DNA of 37,497 nt from Ruegeria atlantica (GCF_013032505.1 NZ_WQCG01000013.1:1-37497), one strand, 5' to 3'. Positions 17,397 to 24,079 are shown, counted from the stretch's first letter. The notes: a model not told the origin generated them from the letters alone. Translations and numbers: made by a program.

Positions 17397-17615
17397 TCAT
17401 CCGCAACAACTGTCGCCATTCTGGATCGGCGGACAAGGCACCGTGGCATAGGAGCAGTAGACACAACAATCCCCTTCCAACGGTTTCAACACCGCGTGGC
17501 ACGACGTGCACTCATAGAACCACTGGCAGGCGTCCGTCGGCATTTCTTCGGTTTCGCTGTGCCCACACTTTGGGCAAGTCAGTGTGCTTTCAAGCACTAC
17601 GGTTTGGTCCGTCAT
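17397..17615 (-). CDS. GDCCxxC-motif small protein of mer-type operons
   Basis: The 72-residue product has two Cys clusters: LTCPKCGHSE and YECTSCHAVL, resembling a zinc ribbon. These are followed by the signature GDCCVYCSYATVPCPP and a terminal CC pair. Small GDCCVxC proteins are known as companions of mercuric transport genes. Nine or more Cys in 72 residues fit metal binding. It starts four bases after the stop of the merT-like gene, so the two are co-transcribed from the MerR-controlled promoter. It probably binds or passes on Hg(II) or a related metal in the cytoplasm; the exact role is not established. Confidence 0.85.
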   Translation of the reverse strand: MTDQTVVLESTLTCPKCGHSETEEMPTDACQWFYECTSCHAVLKPLEGDCCVYCSYATVPCPPIQNGDSCCG

Positions 17616-17619
17616 TTTC

Positions 17620-17943
17620 TCACATCTGCGTAATCAGGAAGTCGTTGATCCGAGCCTCATTGAACAAGACGAACCAAGCTAAACCAGTCATCGCGGTCGT
17701 TCCCCAAAGCCACCACTTTAATTTCGGCAATGAACCGCGTTGATAAGACACCAGCCAAGATACCACGACGAGCGCGGTTGACACTGCCAGTACGTAGTAG
17801 CTTGCCGCTGCTATTTGCCCAAAGATTGCAATCCAACTGCCGCCCAGTCCCAGCAACATCATCGTCATAGGCAATACACAGCAAGTCGCGACTCCTAGTG
17901 CTGACAACGACCCGATGTAACTAAGGCTGAGATACTTCTGCAT
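17620..17943 (-). CDS. merT: MerT-like mercuric ion transporter
   Basis: The 107-residue product is an inner-membrane protein with three hydrophobic segments (about residues 7-32, 38-66 and 76-97). The first contains the vicinal pair in GVATCCVLPM, the Hg(II)-binding Cys-Cys of MerT/MerF-type carriers. The start at 17943 (MQKYLSLSYIGSLSALG) gives the usual length; the frame extends upstream, but that part overlaps the promoter. It is the first gene of a two-gene operon with the GDCCxxC protein and is read divergently from merR. No periplasmic MerP or mercuric reductase MerA is present, so uptake without reduction would be odd. The metal could also be something other than mercury. Confidence 0.83.
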   Translation of the reverse strand: MQKYLSLSYIGSLSALGVATCCVLPMTMMLLGLGGSWIAIFGQIAAASYYVLAVSTALVVVSWLVSYQRGSLPKLKWWLWGTTAMTGLAWFVLFNEARINDFLITQM

Positions 17944-17995
17944 TTTCGTTTCTGACGACCCTTTTTTGTGCGGAACTGTCCAAGCGACACCATCT

Positions 17996-18026
17996 CGTAT
18001 AACTTCTGTAGTCACTACAGGATCAA
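17996..18026 (-). promoter_or_regulatory. MerR-type promoter/operator with 19-base spacer
   Basis: On the minus strand there is TTGATC (-35, 18021-18026), a 19-base spacer (18002-18020) and TATACG (-10, 17996-18001). The spacer holds the dyad CTGTAGTGACTACAG, centred where MerR-family activators bind. The over-long 19-base spacer is the hallmark of promoters that MerR proteins untwist on metal binding. It drives merT and also lies just ahead of merR (ATG 18042), so it should serve autoregulation. Confidence 0.85.
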
Positions 18027-18041
18027 GGCAGGAATACTCAC

Positions 18042-18431
18042 ATGTATGCGATTGGGGAAGCATCCCGGCAAAGCGGTGTCGGCATTGAAACTATCCGCTA
18101 CTACGAACGCGAAGGGATCGTGCCAAAGCCGGAACGGGCATCAAATAATCGCCGCATGTACTTCACGCGGGATATTGGAAGGCTTCGCTTCCTAAAGAAG
18201 TGCCGTGACTTAGGCTTTTCGCTCACGGACGCGAAGACGCTACTCGACCTGTCCGAAGGTGACGTTGAGGATTGCCAATCCGTAAAGCAACTTGCCGAGC
18301 TCCACGTCTTCAATGTGCGTACAAAGATAGACGAACTTAGGCGCTTGGAAGCGGCGTTGGTCGAACTTACAGCCAATTGCGACAGCGGGAATGTCTCTTG
18401 CCCCATGCTCTCAAAACTGCGTACCGACTAG
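18042..18431 (+). CDS. merR: MerR-family regulator, mercury type
   Basis: The 129-residue product has the MerR winged helix (IGEASRQSGVGIETIRYYER, residues 4-23), the wing and helices to about 75, a long coiled-coil helix, and a metal-binding end. Three Cys are placed as in MerR of Tn501: one in EDCQSV (about 82), one in ANCDSG (about 117) and one in NVSCPML (about 126). These three form the trigonal Hg(II) site. It is transcribed away from merT across a promoter with a 19-base spacer. It should repress and, with metal bound, activate merT and the GDCC gene. Confidence 0.92.
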   Translation: MYAIGEASRQSGVGIETIRYYEREGIVPKPERASNNRRMYFTRDIGRLRFLKKCRDLGFSLTDAKTLLDLSEGDVEDCQSVKQLAELHVFNVRTKIDELRRLEAALVELTANCDSGNVSCPMLSKLRTD

Positions 18432-18436
18432 TGAAA

Positions 18437-18495
18437 CTTTGGGCTCATCTGCTTGTCCGAGCTCGCCGCAGAGAAAGTCGGTAGTGAGCCCAAAG
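18437..18495. terminator. Inverted repeat between convergent merR and cutA
   Basis: A perfect 11-base inverted repeat, CTTTGGGCTCA at 18437-18447 and its complement TGAGCCCAAAG at 18485-18495, lies in the short gap between the ends of two convergent genes. The loop is 37 bases and there is no T-run, so it may be a weak bidirectional terminator or simply a repeat. Confidence 0.4.
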
Positions 18496-18530
18496 ATACA
18501 GCGGTTATAGGCCGTTATTTTGAGCTTTGG

Positions 18531-18860
18531 TTAGATCTCGCGCGTGCAATCAATCATCCACTCAAGATATTCGCCGTTGGCTTGGTCAACATCAATCGAG
18601 AGAATACTGGGCGTCTCATAAGGGTGCATCCTGCGGATCGCTTCAACGACTACGCCAAAAAGCTCTTTTCGGGTCTTCAGCAGAAGTGGGACCTCCCGCG
18701 CGGTTACGATTTTTCCCTTCCAGAGGTATTTACTGCTAGTTGCAGTGTAGCGGTTCGATGAGGAAACCAAACGCTCTTCAAGAAGCCTGTCCGCGATCTG
18801 GTCAGCGACTTTCTCGGATGGGCAGTTGACCCAAATTTTGACTATCATCTGAAATCTCAC
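18531..18860 (-). CDS. cutA: CutA-like divalent-cation tolerance protein
   Basis: The 109-residue product follows the CutA1 pattern. VKIWVNCPSEKVADQIADRL is the first strand and helix, and LLEERLVSSSN corresponds to LVEERLAACVN of the family. SSKYLWKGKIVTAREVPLLL is the W(E)GK(I) strand. RMHPYETPSIL is the nearly invariant HPYExP motif. EYLEWMIDCT is the family's end. CutA forms a trimer related to PII proteins and has been linked to copper tolerance, though its molecular role is unsettled. The usual Cys in AACVN is replaced by Ser here. It lies next to a metal-response operon. ATG 18860 or 18848 could be the start. Confidence 0.88.
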   Translation of the reverse strand: MRFQMIVKIWVNCPSEKVADQIADRLLEERLVSSSNRYTATSSKYLWKGKIVTAREVPLLLKTRKELFGVVVEAIRRMHPYETPSILSIDVDQANGEYLEWMIDCTREI

Positions 18861-19090
18861 AAACGCTAAGCCTGAGTTCTTAGTCTAACACGGGACCATT
18901 CCGACGCCATTGTTACTCCTACAACGTATCGCCACCTGGTCATGCCGTTTCTGCAGCGGTTCGCGGCCGAAGTCGCGATTGGTATTGCAGATCTTTGCGG
19001 CCAAGGCTCCTTCAAGTTCATCAAATCATCTCGTACCCGCGATTGCGGTCGAGACCACACGTGAACTCTGAAGCGAGAACGTCGTGACGC

Positions 19091-19150
19091 ATGGCTTTGG
19101 GCCGCTTGCGTGACACATTTGATGATCCGCTCTTTGTGCGCGTCGAATGA
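19091..19150 (+). pseudogene. LysR-type regulator remnant
   Basis: A 19-codon stretch reads LGRLRDTFDDPLFVR, the hallmark end of the LysR-family helix-turn-helix region (normally ..SRxLxxLRxxxxDPLFVR). In-frame stops flank it on both sides (TGA two codons before, TGA after FVRVE). Weak LysR-like sequence may continue for about 15 codons (HAESEL). No complete gene is left. Confidence 0.75.
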
Positions 19151-19248
19151 CGCAGCACAAAATCTCACGCTGAATCCGAGCTAGTGCAGCACTGCTATTT
19201 TGCGGCCACAGCAGGTTTCGCTAGAGCGGCCGTTCACGCCGCGCGCTA

Positions 19249-19452
19249 TTCTATTGCCACCTGGCCGACGCCCTGTCGGGCATCAAGGGCGCGTTCGTTC
19301 TGTCTATCAATGATGTTCCTGAAATGCGGCAGTGCTTCGCGGCGTTCCATTTGGAGCCGGTCAGTTTGAAATACACGGTCTCAAAGTCCGAGGCGACAGA
19401 TGCGAAGGAACTGATTATCTCAAACCGGGAAATCAAAACCTGCCTGATTTGA
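19249..19452 (+). pseudogene. DNA adenine methylase (Dam/D12 class) C-terminal remnant
   Basis: An open stretch ending at TGA 19450-19452 reads HLADALSGIKGAF, VLSINDVPEMRQCF, then LEPVSLKYTVSKSEATDAKE and LIISN. This matches the end of D12-class adenine-N6 methyltransferases: the IKGkFilSlnDvpevRe.F block and the YTv...ELiIsN block. The catalytic DPPY and the SAM-binding region are missing, so the gene is broken. Such solitary methylases are common on prophages and plasmids. Confidence 0.78.
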
Positions 19453-19732
19453 GGGTCCTGCGGCAGGCTCGCCATTGCTTGGGGTTCGCCAAAACGATGA
19501 GGTCGCGCCAACGACGGGTCCGCCCTCATTGTAAGGAAAGTCAAACAGCGTTCGTTCATTTGACTTAGGGGCGTTCCTACACCGTCGAGTACTTTCAATA
19601 CCCTGCGTTTCGAGAAAATGGAAATTCTAAGTTGATCCACGGGAGATGCGGTCAGCAGTCTTTGTAGGTGGCTCGGTTAAGTTTCTTTTTGCTTTTACGG
19701 GAATTACCTCATCACGGTGAACTCCGGAATAA

Positions 19733-20710
19733 TCAAGTATTGTCATTTGCCTTGAAGCCAAGGCGCACAGAAATGTTCTGGAGTTTGGTGATAGTTGGTC
19801 CAGAGGGACCAGAAATAGTGACATTATCCATTCTCATGGGAGCAGACATATCAAAGATAAAATCAGGAATATGTACACAGCCATCAGGGCACTCAATCTT
19901 CGACAAATCCAGATGTGTTGCGAAACAGTCTCCTGAACTCGTAACTTCCGTCCCATGCGGAGAAAAGTCCTCAACTAAAGCTTCGGATTGAGATTGAGAT
20001 GGTTCAGTGAACTCAAAAAAGCCAACTGCTTCTGCTTTTTTCGAGAAATACTCGACCTTTAGTCTCGAAAGCACCAAAAGTTCATGTAATCCGAGCTCGG
20101 CCAAAACTTTGTCGTTGGCGTCGATAGTCGCCTTCGCTTCTAATAAATGCGGAGTATCCAGATTTTTTCTTGCATATGCCTTTAGAACGTGACCGCGAAC
20201 CAAATCATCCAGAATCCCTCTTTCATCAAGCGCGTTTAAGATATCAACCGGGTCAATGCTACCTTCCATCGAGCGCGGTACGATAAACGCTAACGCGGTT
20301 TCAATTATTCTCGCAAAGTGTAACGACAGCTTGGTCCTTCTGCCCCAACCTTGTACTTCGCGATCAGAAATATCGTTCAAGTTTCTAAGAAACACGCCAA
20401 ACCTTTTGGCCTTTGCTAACGCCGGCTTTGTAAATCCACTCGAAGACACACCGACAATCGCGTCAGCTTTCAGGCTTTCTCTCCTACCTATTAGGGCTTC
20501 TATCCATTGAACATCTTGGGGGCGGCTTCTGTGTCGGCATTCAATGTGAACAACAAGCCCGTCCGGTCGTTCAACCTCAATGTCGATCTGGCGGTTCTGA
20601 TCAGGATAATCTGGATCAGGTATAGTTTTGTTCCACGTTACTGCGGCATCCCTGTTCAGAAGTGAGTAAATTCTACCAATTCGTTTTTCAAATTCTACAG
20701 CATCAAGCAT
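19733..20710 (-). CDS. Mrr-like PD-(D/E)XK restriction endonuclease
   Basis: The 325-residue product has an N-terminal nuclease domain (about residues 1-115). The core is QIDIEVERPDGLVVHIECRH: Asp43 and Glu57-Cys-Arg59 occupy the D...ExK positions. Arg stands in place of the usual Lys. RPQDVQWIEALIGRRESLKA and then AIVGVSSSGFTKPALAKAK follow, the helix and last strand typical of Mrr-type domains. The remaining 200 residues are not recognised and probably give target choice. No methylase is intact nearby (only the Dam remnant), so it is either a nuclease for modified DNA, as Mrr is, or a solitary defence nuclease. It is transcribed alone, and the neighbour on the upstream side is divergent. 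Confidence 0.82.
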   Translation of the reverse strand: MLDAVEFEKRIGRIYSLLNRDAAVTWNKTIPDPDYPDQNRQIDIEVERPDGLVVHIECRHRSRPQDVQWIEALIGRRESLKADAIVGVSSSGFTKPALAKAKRFGVFLRNLNDISDREVQGWGRRTKLSLHFARIIETALAFIVPRSMEGSIDPVDILNALDERGILDDLVRGHVLKAYARKNLDTPHLLEAKATIDANDKVLAELGLHELLVLSRLKVEYFSKKAEAVGFFEFTEPSQSQSEALVEDFSPHGTEVTSSGDCFATHLDLSKIECPDGCVHIPDFIFDMSAPMRMDNVTISGPSGPTITKLQNISVRLGFKANDNT

Positions 20711-20851
20711 CTTTAGCTCAGTTGTTCTTAAAAGTAGATGTTTTAATGCAGCGATCTACCTTAAATTGATCGAGTTTGAAAGAGTAGCAGTAGTTCGCTT
20801 CCTAACAAATATTGCTTTTCAATCTGAGTTAGTTTGTAGTCCAAGCGTACT
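20711..20851. promoter_or_regulatory. Divergent upstream region of the Mrr-like gene
   Basis: This AT-rich gap lies between the Mrr-like gene (minus) and the decayed small genes (plus). It must hold the Mrr-like gene's promoter, but I could not assign hexamers with confidence. Confidence 0.35.
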
Positions 20852-21115
20852 TTGTGCCCTCCACTCTTCGGCATTTACTCCATAAAAAGCCCGCGCACGG
20901 TGGCCACTTGTACCGAAGAACAGGTGGACGCGATCATTCTGCTGTGGCACGAAAAGCCGAAACGCAAGCCGTCTGAGTTATTCGAGTTGGCCAAGGAAAT
21001 CCTGGGCTTGCCCGATGATCATGAAATGAAAACGTCATGAGTCCGTGATCTAGAGATAAAACATGTCGGTACAAGTCAGAGGGACAAGCCGAGCCACTGG
21101 AACGGCATTTTTTAG
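20852..21115 (+). pseudogene. Small basic protein gene, copy A, interrupted by TGA
   Basis: The frame reads SPRTVATCTEEQVDAIILLW, then HEKPKRKPSELFELAKEILG and LPDDHEMKTS, meets TGA at 21038-21040, and continues VRDLEIKHVGTSQRDKP to TAG at 21115. Copy B (22316-22570) aligns along its length and has TGG (Trp) where this copy has TGA, so the stop is a nonsense change of a Trp codon. The likely GTG start at 20852 is uncertain; homology with copy B begins near 20891. The protein is small and lysine-rich with a helical centre. Function unknown. Confidence 0.7.
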
Positions 21116-21139
21116 CAGCAACGATTAGGGATTGGTATT

Positions 21140-21409
21140 TTGTCAGATTGGTTAACACTGATTGGGCTTTTGGTCACATTACTGGGGGCAGGAATAACTG
21201 CTTGAGCGGTCATATTGAAACCAGAGGATGCAGCCAGGATAGGTGTGTCTCGGATGAGTGGCTCTAGTTTAGATGATCAATTGAAACTACCGATGGTTCG
21301 AAACCTCCTAGCAGCCTCACGTTGGGCGAAGAGGGGGCTGGCGCTGATAGCTCTGGGGACGATCCTTCAAATTCTTCCAGTCGCCCACAGACTAATTCAA
21401 CTCGCATAA
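21140..21409 (+). pseudogene. Small membrane protein gene interrupted by TGA
   Basis: From a TTG at 21140 the frame reads LSDWLTLIGLLVTLLGAGIT, then A, TGA (21203-21205), AVILKPEDAARIGVSRMSG, and on to a second hydrophobic segment (GLALIALGTILQILPVA) before TAA 21407-21409. The stop falls between a membrane helix and a well-formed soluble part, at a place where Trp would fit. This makes 90 codons with the TGA read through. A shorter product from TTG 21215 is possible. The next gene follows closely with its own AGGAG site. Function unknown. Confidence 0.6.
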
Positions 21410-21421
21410 CAGGAGTAACAG

Positions 21422-21667
21422 GTGCCAGATTTACAGGATCGTACAGACGAGCAGTTGGCAGCAGATGCGTCTCAACCTGGGTCACAGATGGCCCATTGGA
21501 TTGAGTTCGAGTTTCGACGTCGGGAGTTGCAGATCGCGCGTGAGACGTCCCTGGCTCAAATCAGCGCCGCCCGTTGGACGATGGGATCGGCTATCGCTGT
21601 TGCTGTTTCTGTAGTTGTCGCAGCCGTCGGAATTTGGGTGGACGCGTTAGTATTGGGTTCACAATAA
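21422..21667 (+). CDS. Small membrane-anchored protein
   Basis: The 81-residue product starts at GTG 21422 after AGGAGT. The first 50 residues are charged and helical (DEQLAADASQPGSQM, then HWIEFEFRRRELQIARE). A hydrophobic segment follows at about 57-78 (AIAVAVSVVVAAVGIWVDAL), and it ends GSQ. It looks like a cytoplasmic helical rod held to the inner membrane by its C-terminus. It is intact, unlike its upstream neighbour. The stop codon and the ribosome site of the next gene lie within a sequence repeated at the next junctions. I do not recognise the family. Confidence 0.65.
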   Translation: MPDLQDRTDEQLAADASQPGSQMAHWIEFEFRRRELQIARETSLAQISAARWTMGSAIAVAVSVVVAAVGIWVDALVLGSQ

Positions 21668-22263
21668 GGAGCGGGCGTTATGGCAATCGAATTCCACTGT
21701 TCAAATTGCGGGCAAGTTGTGCCCCGCCTGAAACAAAAGGGCGAGAGTGACATTCGCTGTCAGGGTCGCATTGAGGTAGACATGCGTTGCCCTGATTGTG
21801 GTCGATCAATCGAGCGTCTCGTATTGCCGGAAGAATTCCTGAAGGGTTCACAGTAAGGAACGGAGCGTGGAAAAGAAGGCATTTGGCGCATGGGTTTTGC
21901 TCGCTTTGGGAGTTGCCCAGAGTCTGTTTCCAGAATGGAGCGGGCTATTGCTCGATCGTGCTGCACCTGCTGGCGACACAGTTCAAATCACTAGCACCAT
22001 CTTCTTTGTTGGGGCGATGGTTTTGTTTTTCATGCGCACACAGCCACGAGCGCAAGCTGCGACAGCGGGTGAATACGACATCGGATATGCCGACGGCCAA
22101 CTCACTAAGGCCGATGATTGGGACCGGGCATTCATTGCCGGGTCGCTCAATCTTGACGAACAATGCGAGATTGATCCGTCTGCCGTGTCAGACGCATTGG
22201 CAGATATCTTGTCCTCAGATCAGACAGCTCAACGCTCGGCTGAAGAGTTCACAATAAGGAGCG
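21655..22263 (+). repeat. Repeated gene-junction sequence, three copies
   Basis: GGGTTCACAATAAGGAGCG at 21655-21673, GGGTTCACAGTAAGGAACG at 21844-21862 and GAGTTCACAATAAGGAGCG at 22245-22263. The first two hold the stop codon of one gene and the ribosome site of the next. The third has the same sequence in a shifted frame. The coordinates given span all three copies. Confidence 0.7.
21680..21856 (+). CDS. Small zinc-ribbon protein
   Basis: The 58-residue product carries two CxxC pairs, FHCSNCGQ near residues 6-11 and MRCPDCGRS near residues 37-42, separated by a basic linker (PRLKQKGESDIRCQGRIEV). This is a zinc-ribbon fold that could bind nucleic acid or a partner protein. GGAG lies just upstream of ATG 21680. 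Like the preceding gene it ends in GSQ. It is probably part of the same small operon. Confidence 0.7.
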   Translation: MAIEFHCSNCGQVVPRLKQKGESDIRCQGRIEVDMRCPDCGRSIERLVLPEEFLKGSQ

Positions 22264-22304
22264 ACACTTTGGCGAGTTTCGAAGGATCAAGGCGCGTGGG
22301 GTAG
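21867..22304 (+). CDS. Small two-helix membrane protein, possibly frameshifted at the end
   Basis: The 145-residue product starts at GTG 21867 with GGA upstream. There are two membrane segments, AFGAWVLLALGVAQSLF (residues 5-21) and ITSTIFFVGAMVLFFMR (41-57). A soluble acidic tail follows (GEYDIGYADGQLTKADDWDR, then AFIAGSLNLDEQ). Near the end, the junction repeat seen after the two preceding genes (TTCACAATAAGG) is in a different frame, where it would give SSQ-stop at 22257. The true end may therefore have been shifted by a small indel. Function unknown. Confidence 0.55.
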   Translation: MEKKAFGAWVLLALGVAQSLFPEWSGLLLDRAAPAGDTVQITSTIFFVGAMVLFFMRTQPRAQAATAGEYDIGYADGQLTKADDWDRAFIAGSLNLDEQCEIDPSAVSDALADILSSDQTAQRSAEEFTIRSDTLASFEGSRRVG

Positions 22305-22315
22305 AAACTGAGGCT

Positions 22316-22570
22316 GTGCAGTTAACCGGCAGGCCGCGAACGGTCGCCACTTACACCGAAGAACAGGCGGACGCGATCATTCGACTGTGACATGAGAAGC
22401 CTAAACGCAAGCCTTCAGAGATTGTCGAATTGGCTAAGAAAATTCTGGGTTTGCCCGATGATCACGAAATGAAAACGTCATGGGTACGTGATCTAGTGAT
22501 TAAGTATGTCGGGACAGAGCAACGAGATAAGCCAGATCACCGGGTCGGCATTTCCACAGGCAGAGAATAG
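22316..22570 (+). pseudogene. Small basic protein gene, copy B, interrupted by TGA
   Basis: From GTG 22316 the frame reads MQLTGRPRTVATYTEEQADA, then IIRL, TGA (22388-22390), HEKPKRKPSEIVELAKKILG, LPDDHEMKTSWVRDLVIKYV and so on to TAG 22568-22570. Copy A has TGG at the position of this TGA, and this copy has TGG at the position of copy A's TGA. Each copy has thus lost a different Trp codon. Reading through gives 84 residues. The family is unknown; the central lysine-rich helix is the best conserved part. Confidence 0.72.
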
Positions 22571-22581
22571 AGGAATATTTA

Positions 22582-23189
22582 GTGGAGTTTTTCAGAGCGC
22601 TTTCAGCCGTTACCAAGTATTTTGACGGATGGTTCACTTGGTTGTCTGATCTTGGCGGCACGTCATCCCGATTTGAGGTTACCGGAGTTGATGTGGTCAC
22701 TATGTCTACCGTCGTAATCGCGATTTTTACGGTATTGTTGTTTGTCTGGCAGTATCGCCAGCTTAGGCACTCAAAATTAGTGGCGAACGCAGACATCAAA
22801 TTTGCGCTCTACGAGAAAAGGTTGAGTGTTTTTTTGAGCTAAAGAACTACTTCAAACAACAGGTATTTAGGGGTAAAAACGACTACGATGAGGCTCTTGT
22901 TATGTATAGGGCAACAATCGCAGCTGACTACATTTTTGGCGATGATGTCAGGAAGTTTATTGACCAGTTGTTCGGGCTCGAATGTCAGCTCCATTTTATT
23001 GACAGCAAATACAAGGGCGTAAACGAACGCGTGAATTTGCAATTAAGTCTGTCAGAAGAGTAGCAGGAAATGAGGGAAAAGTTCACCGACGAGTACAGCA
23101 GTATAACCAAGCAATTGTTTTTGATGGGGGGCGAAGACCAATTCTATGCATTGTTTGGGACTTACCTGCAGTTGCCAAGTGAAATATAG
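22582..23189 (+). pseudogene. Membrane-anchored helical protein gene with frameshift and TAG
   Basis: From GTG 22582 the frame has a membrane segment (TMSTVVIAIFTVLLFVWQYR) and reads to YEKRLSVF, where a run of seven T (22829-22835) is followed by TAA at 22840-22842. In the -1 frame the protein continues convincingly (FELKNYFKQQVFRGK, then IAADYIFGDDVRKFID) to TAG at 23061-23063. It then goes on (QEMREKFTDEYSS, MGGEDQFYALFG) to TAG 23187-23189. The whole would be about 200 residues, a single-pass membrane protein with a helical cytoplasmic domain. The T-run forms U UUU UUG in the zero frame, a possible slippery site, but the second stop argues for decay. Confidence 0.68.
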
Positions 23190-23220
23190 GGCTGTGGGCC
23201 CATGAACCTATAGTCAACAA

Positions 23221-23751
23221 ATGGGAGCAAGTATGATTTCCAAGACCGCACTGACTGGCGCGGCCGGCGAGCACTATGTTCTGTCTGAATTGCTTCGCAG
23301 GGGTTATATCGCCACGCTAGCGCCCCAGGGCGCCCCAAACATGGATGTTGTGGTTGCAGATACCGACGGCAGGAATTTCTGCGCTATTCAAGTGAAAACC
23401 AGACAGAATTCGGGTAGGGACGGTGGTTGGCACATGAGCGCCAAGCACGAGAAGATTATCGAAGAGCGTTTGTTCTACGCGTTCGTTGACTTCGGTTGCT
23501 CGCCAACAGATTCCACAGAGGTGTACTTAGTTCCGAGTGCCAAAGTCGCGGAAGTGATATCCGCAGCTCATGCCGCTTGGCTAGACAATCCTGGGAAGGG
23601 CGGTCGCAAGCGAAAAGACGGTCCAATGCGCCGTTTCACACCAGACTATGCATCTGCGTTTGGTCCTAAACCGAACCCATACCCAACTGGGTGGTTGGAG
23701 CCATATCGACGGGCATGGTGGCAGTTGGAGAATTCGGAAGAAAGTCATTAA
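23221..23751 (+). CDS. PD-(D/E)XK endonuclease-like protein
   Basis: The product has 176 residues from ATG 23221 or, more likely, 172 from ATG 23233. The start MISKTALTGAAGEHYVLSEL followed by LLRRGY is the usual first helix of small PD-(D/E)XK proteins. The core is APNMDVVVADTDGRNFCAIQ followed by VKTR, with the Asp and the Q-V-K standing in for D...(E/Q)xK. The C-terminal third is basic (GKGGRKRKDG) and Trp-rich. Related proteins include intron-associated and uncharacterised nucleases. It is followed by a zinc-ribbon gene with a strong ribosome site, so the two form a unit. It probably cuts or binds DNA; target unknown. Confidence 0.72.
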   Translation: MGASMISKTALTGAAGEHYVLSELLRRGYIATLAPQGAPNMDVVVADTDGRNFCAIQVKTRQNSGRDGGWHMSAKHEKIIEERLFYAFVDFGCSPTDSTEVYLVPSAKVAEVISAAHAAWLDNPGKGGRKRKDGPMRRFTPDYASAFGPKPNPYPTGWLEPYRRAWWQLENSEESH

Positions 23752-23767
23752 TAAGGAGGACAGCGGT

Positions 23768-23911
23768 TTGAGTTTTAAAGGCCGATGCAGTTCTTGCGGC
23801 TGGACGACCCGTCGGGCGCTAAAGAACATGGACCGCCCATGCCCGAAATGTGGTGGCGCAGTTTACGTCCATGAGGAGGATCGCGCCGAGGCTGCGACAT
23901 TATCGCCATAG
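23768..23911 (+). CDS. Zinc-ribbon mini-protein
   Basis: The 47-residue product starts at TTG 23768, 8 bases after AAGGAGG. It has two CxxC pairs: GRCSSCGWTTRR near the start and RPCPKCGGAVYV near residue 25. It lies 16 bases after the nuclease-like gene, so it is probably co-translated with it and may guide or stabilise it. Its 3' end overlaps, on the other strand, the end of a truncated ATP-grasp gene. Confidence 0.65.
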   Translation: MSFKGRCSSCGWTTRRALKNMDRPCPKCGGAVYVHEEDRAEAATLSP

Positions 23912-24079
23912 CGTATAAGAACCGAACATCACCACGTCGTTCGGATCTTTGATGATTGGATTTGGTGTGAGTTCACCGATGAAGGGAACGACTTTGTGCC
24001 AAGTGTACGGAATATCTAGCCGATCAAGTGCCACAGCCAATTTCCGAGTGTCTTCAAAATCCTGAAGTATCCATTGCAT
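23900..24079 (-). pseudogene. ATP-grasp (DUF4343-like) protein, N-terminal stub
   Basis: On the minus strand ATG 24079 opens MQWILQDFEDTRKLAVALDR, followed by LDIPYTWHKVVPFIG and VVMFGSYTLWR, and then TAA at 23900-23902. This resembles the N-terminus of ATP-grasp domain proteins of the DUF4343 type, which normally continue for another 200 or more residues. Only 59 codons are left, so it is a truncated remnant. The break lies at the end of the rightward zinc-ribbon gene, marking a recombination join. Confidence 0.65.

Larger units (their letters stand above)
18861..19732. other. Gene graveyard: debris of at least two genes
   Basis: These 870 bases contain no intact gene. Translations on the plus strand reveal fragments of a LysR-type regulator and a Dam-type methylase (listed separately). 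The rest, including 19453-19732, shows nothing I recognise. Confidence 0.7.

Noticed and set aside
17120..17464. A 114-codon minus-strand frame downstream of the mercury-type operon
   Set aside because: It overlaps the 3' part of the GDCCxxC gene in another frame and has no recognisable features.
18453..18761. A plus-strand frame of 102 codons
   Set aside because: It lies antisense to cutA, whose family motifs are clear.
20852..22570. Use of TGA as a Trp codon across the element
   Set aside because: Many confident genes in the window end at TGA, for example mazE and pilN, and neighbouring small genes use TGG for Trp. The same cluster also has a frameshift and a TAG, so decay is more likely than recoding.
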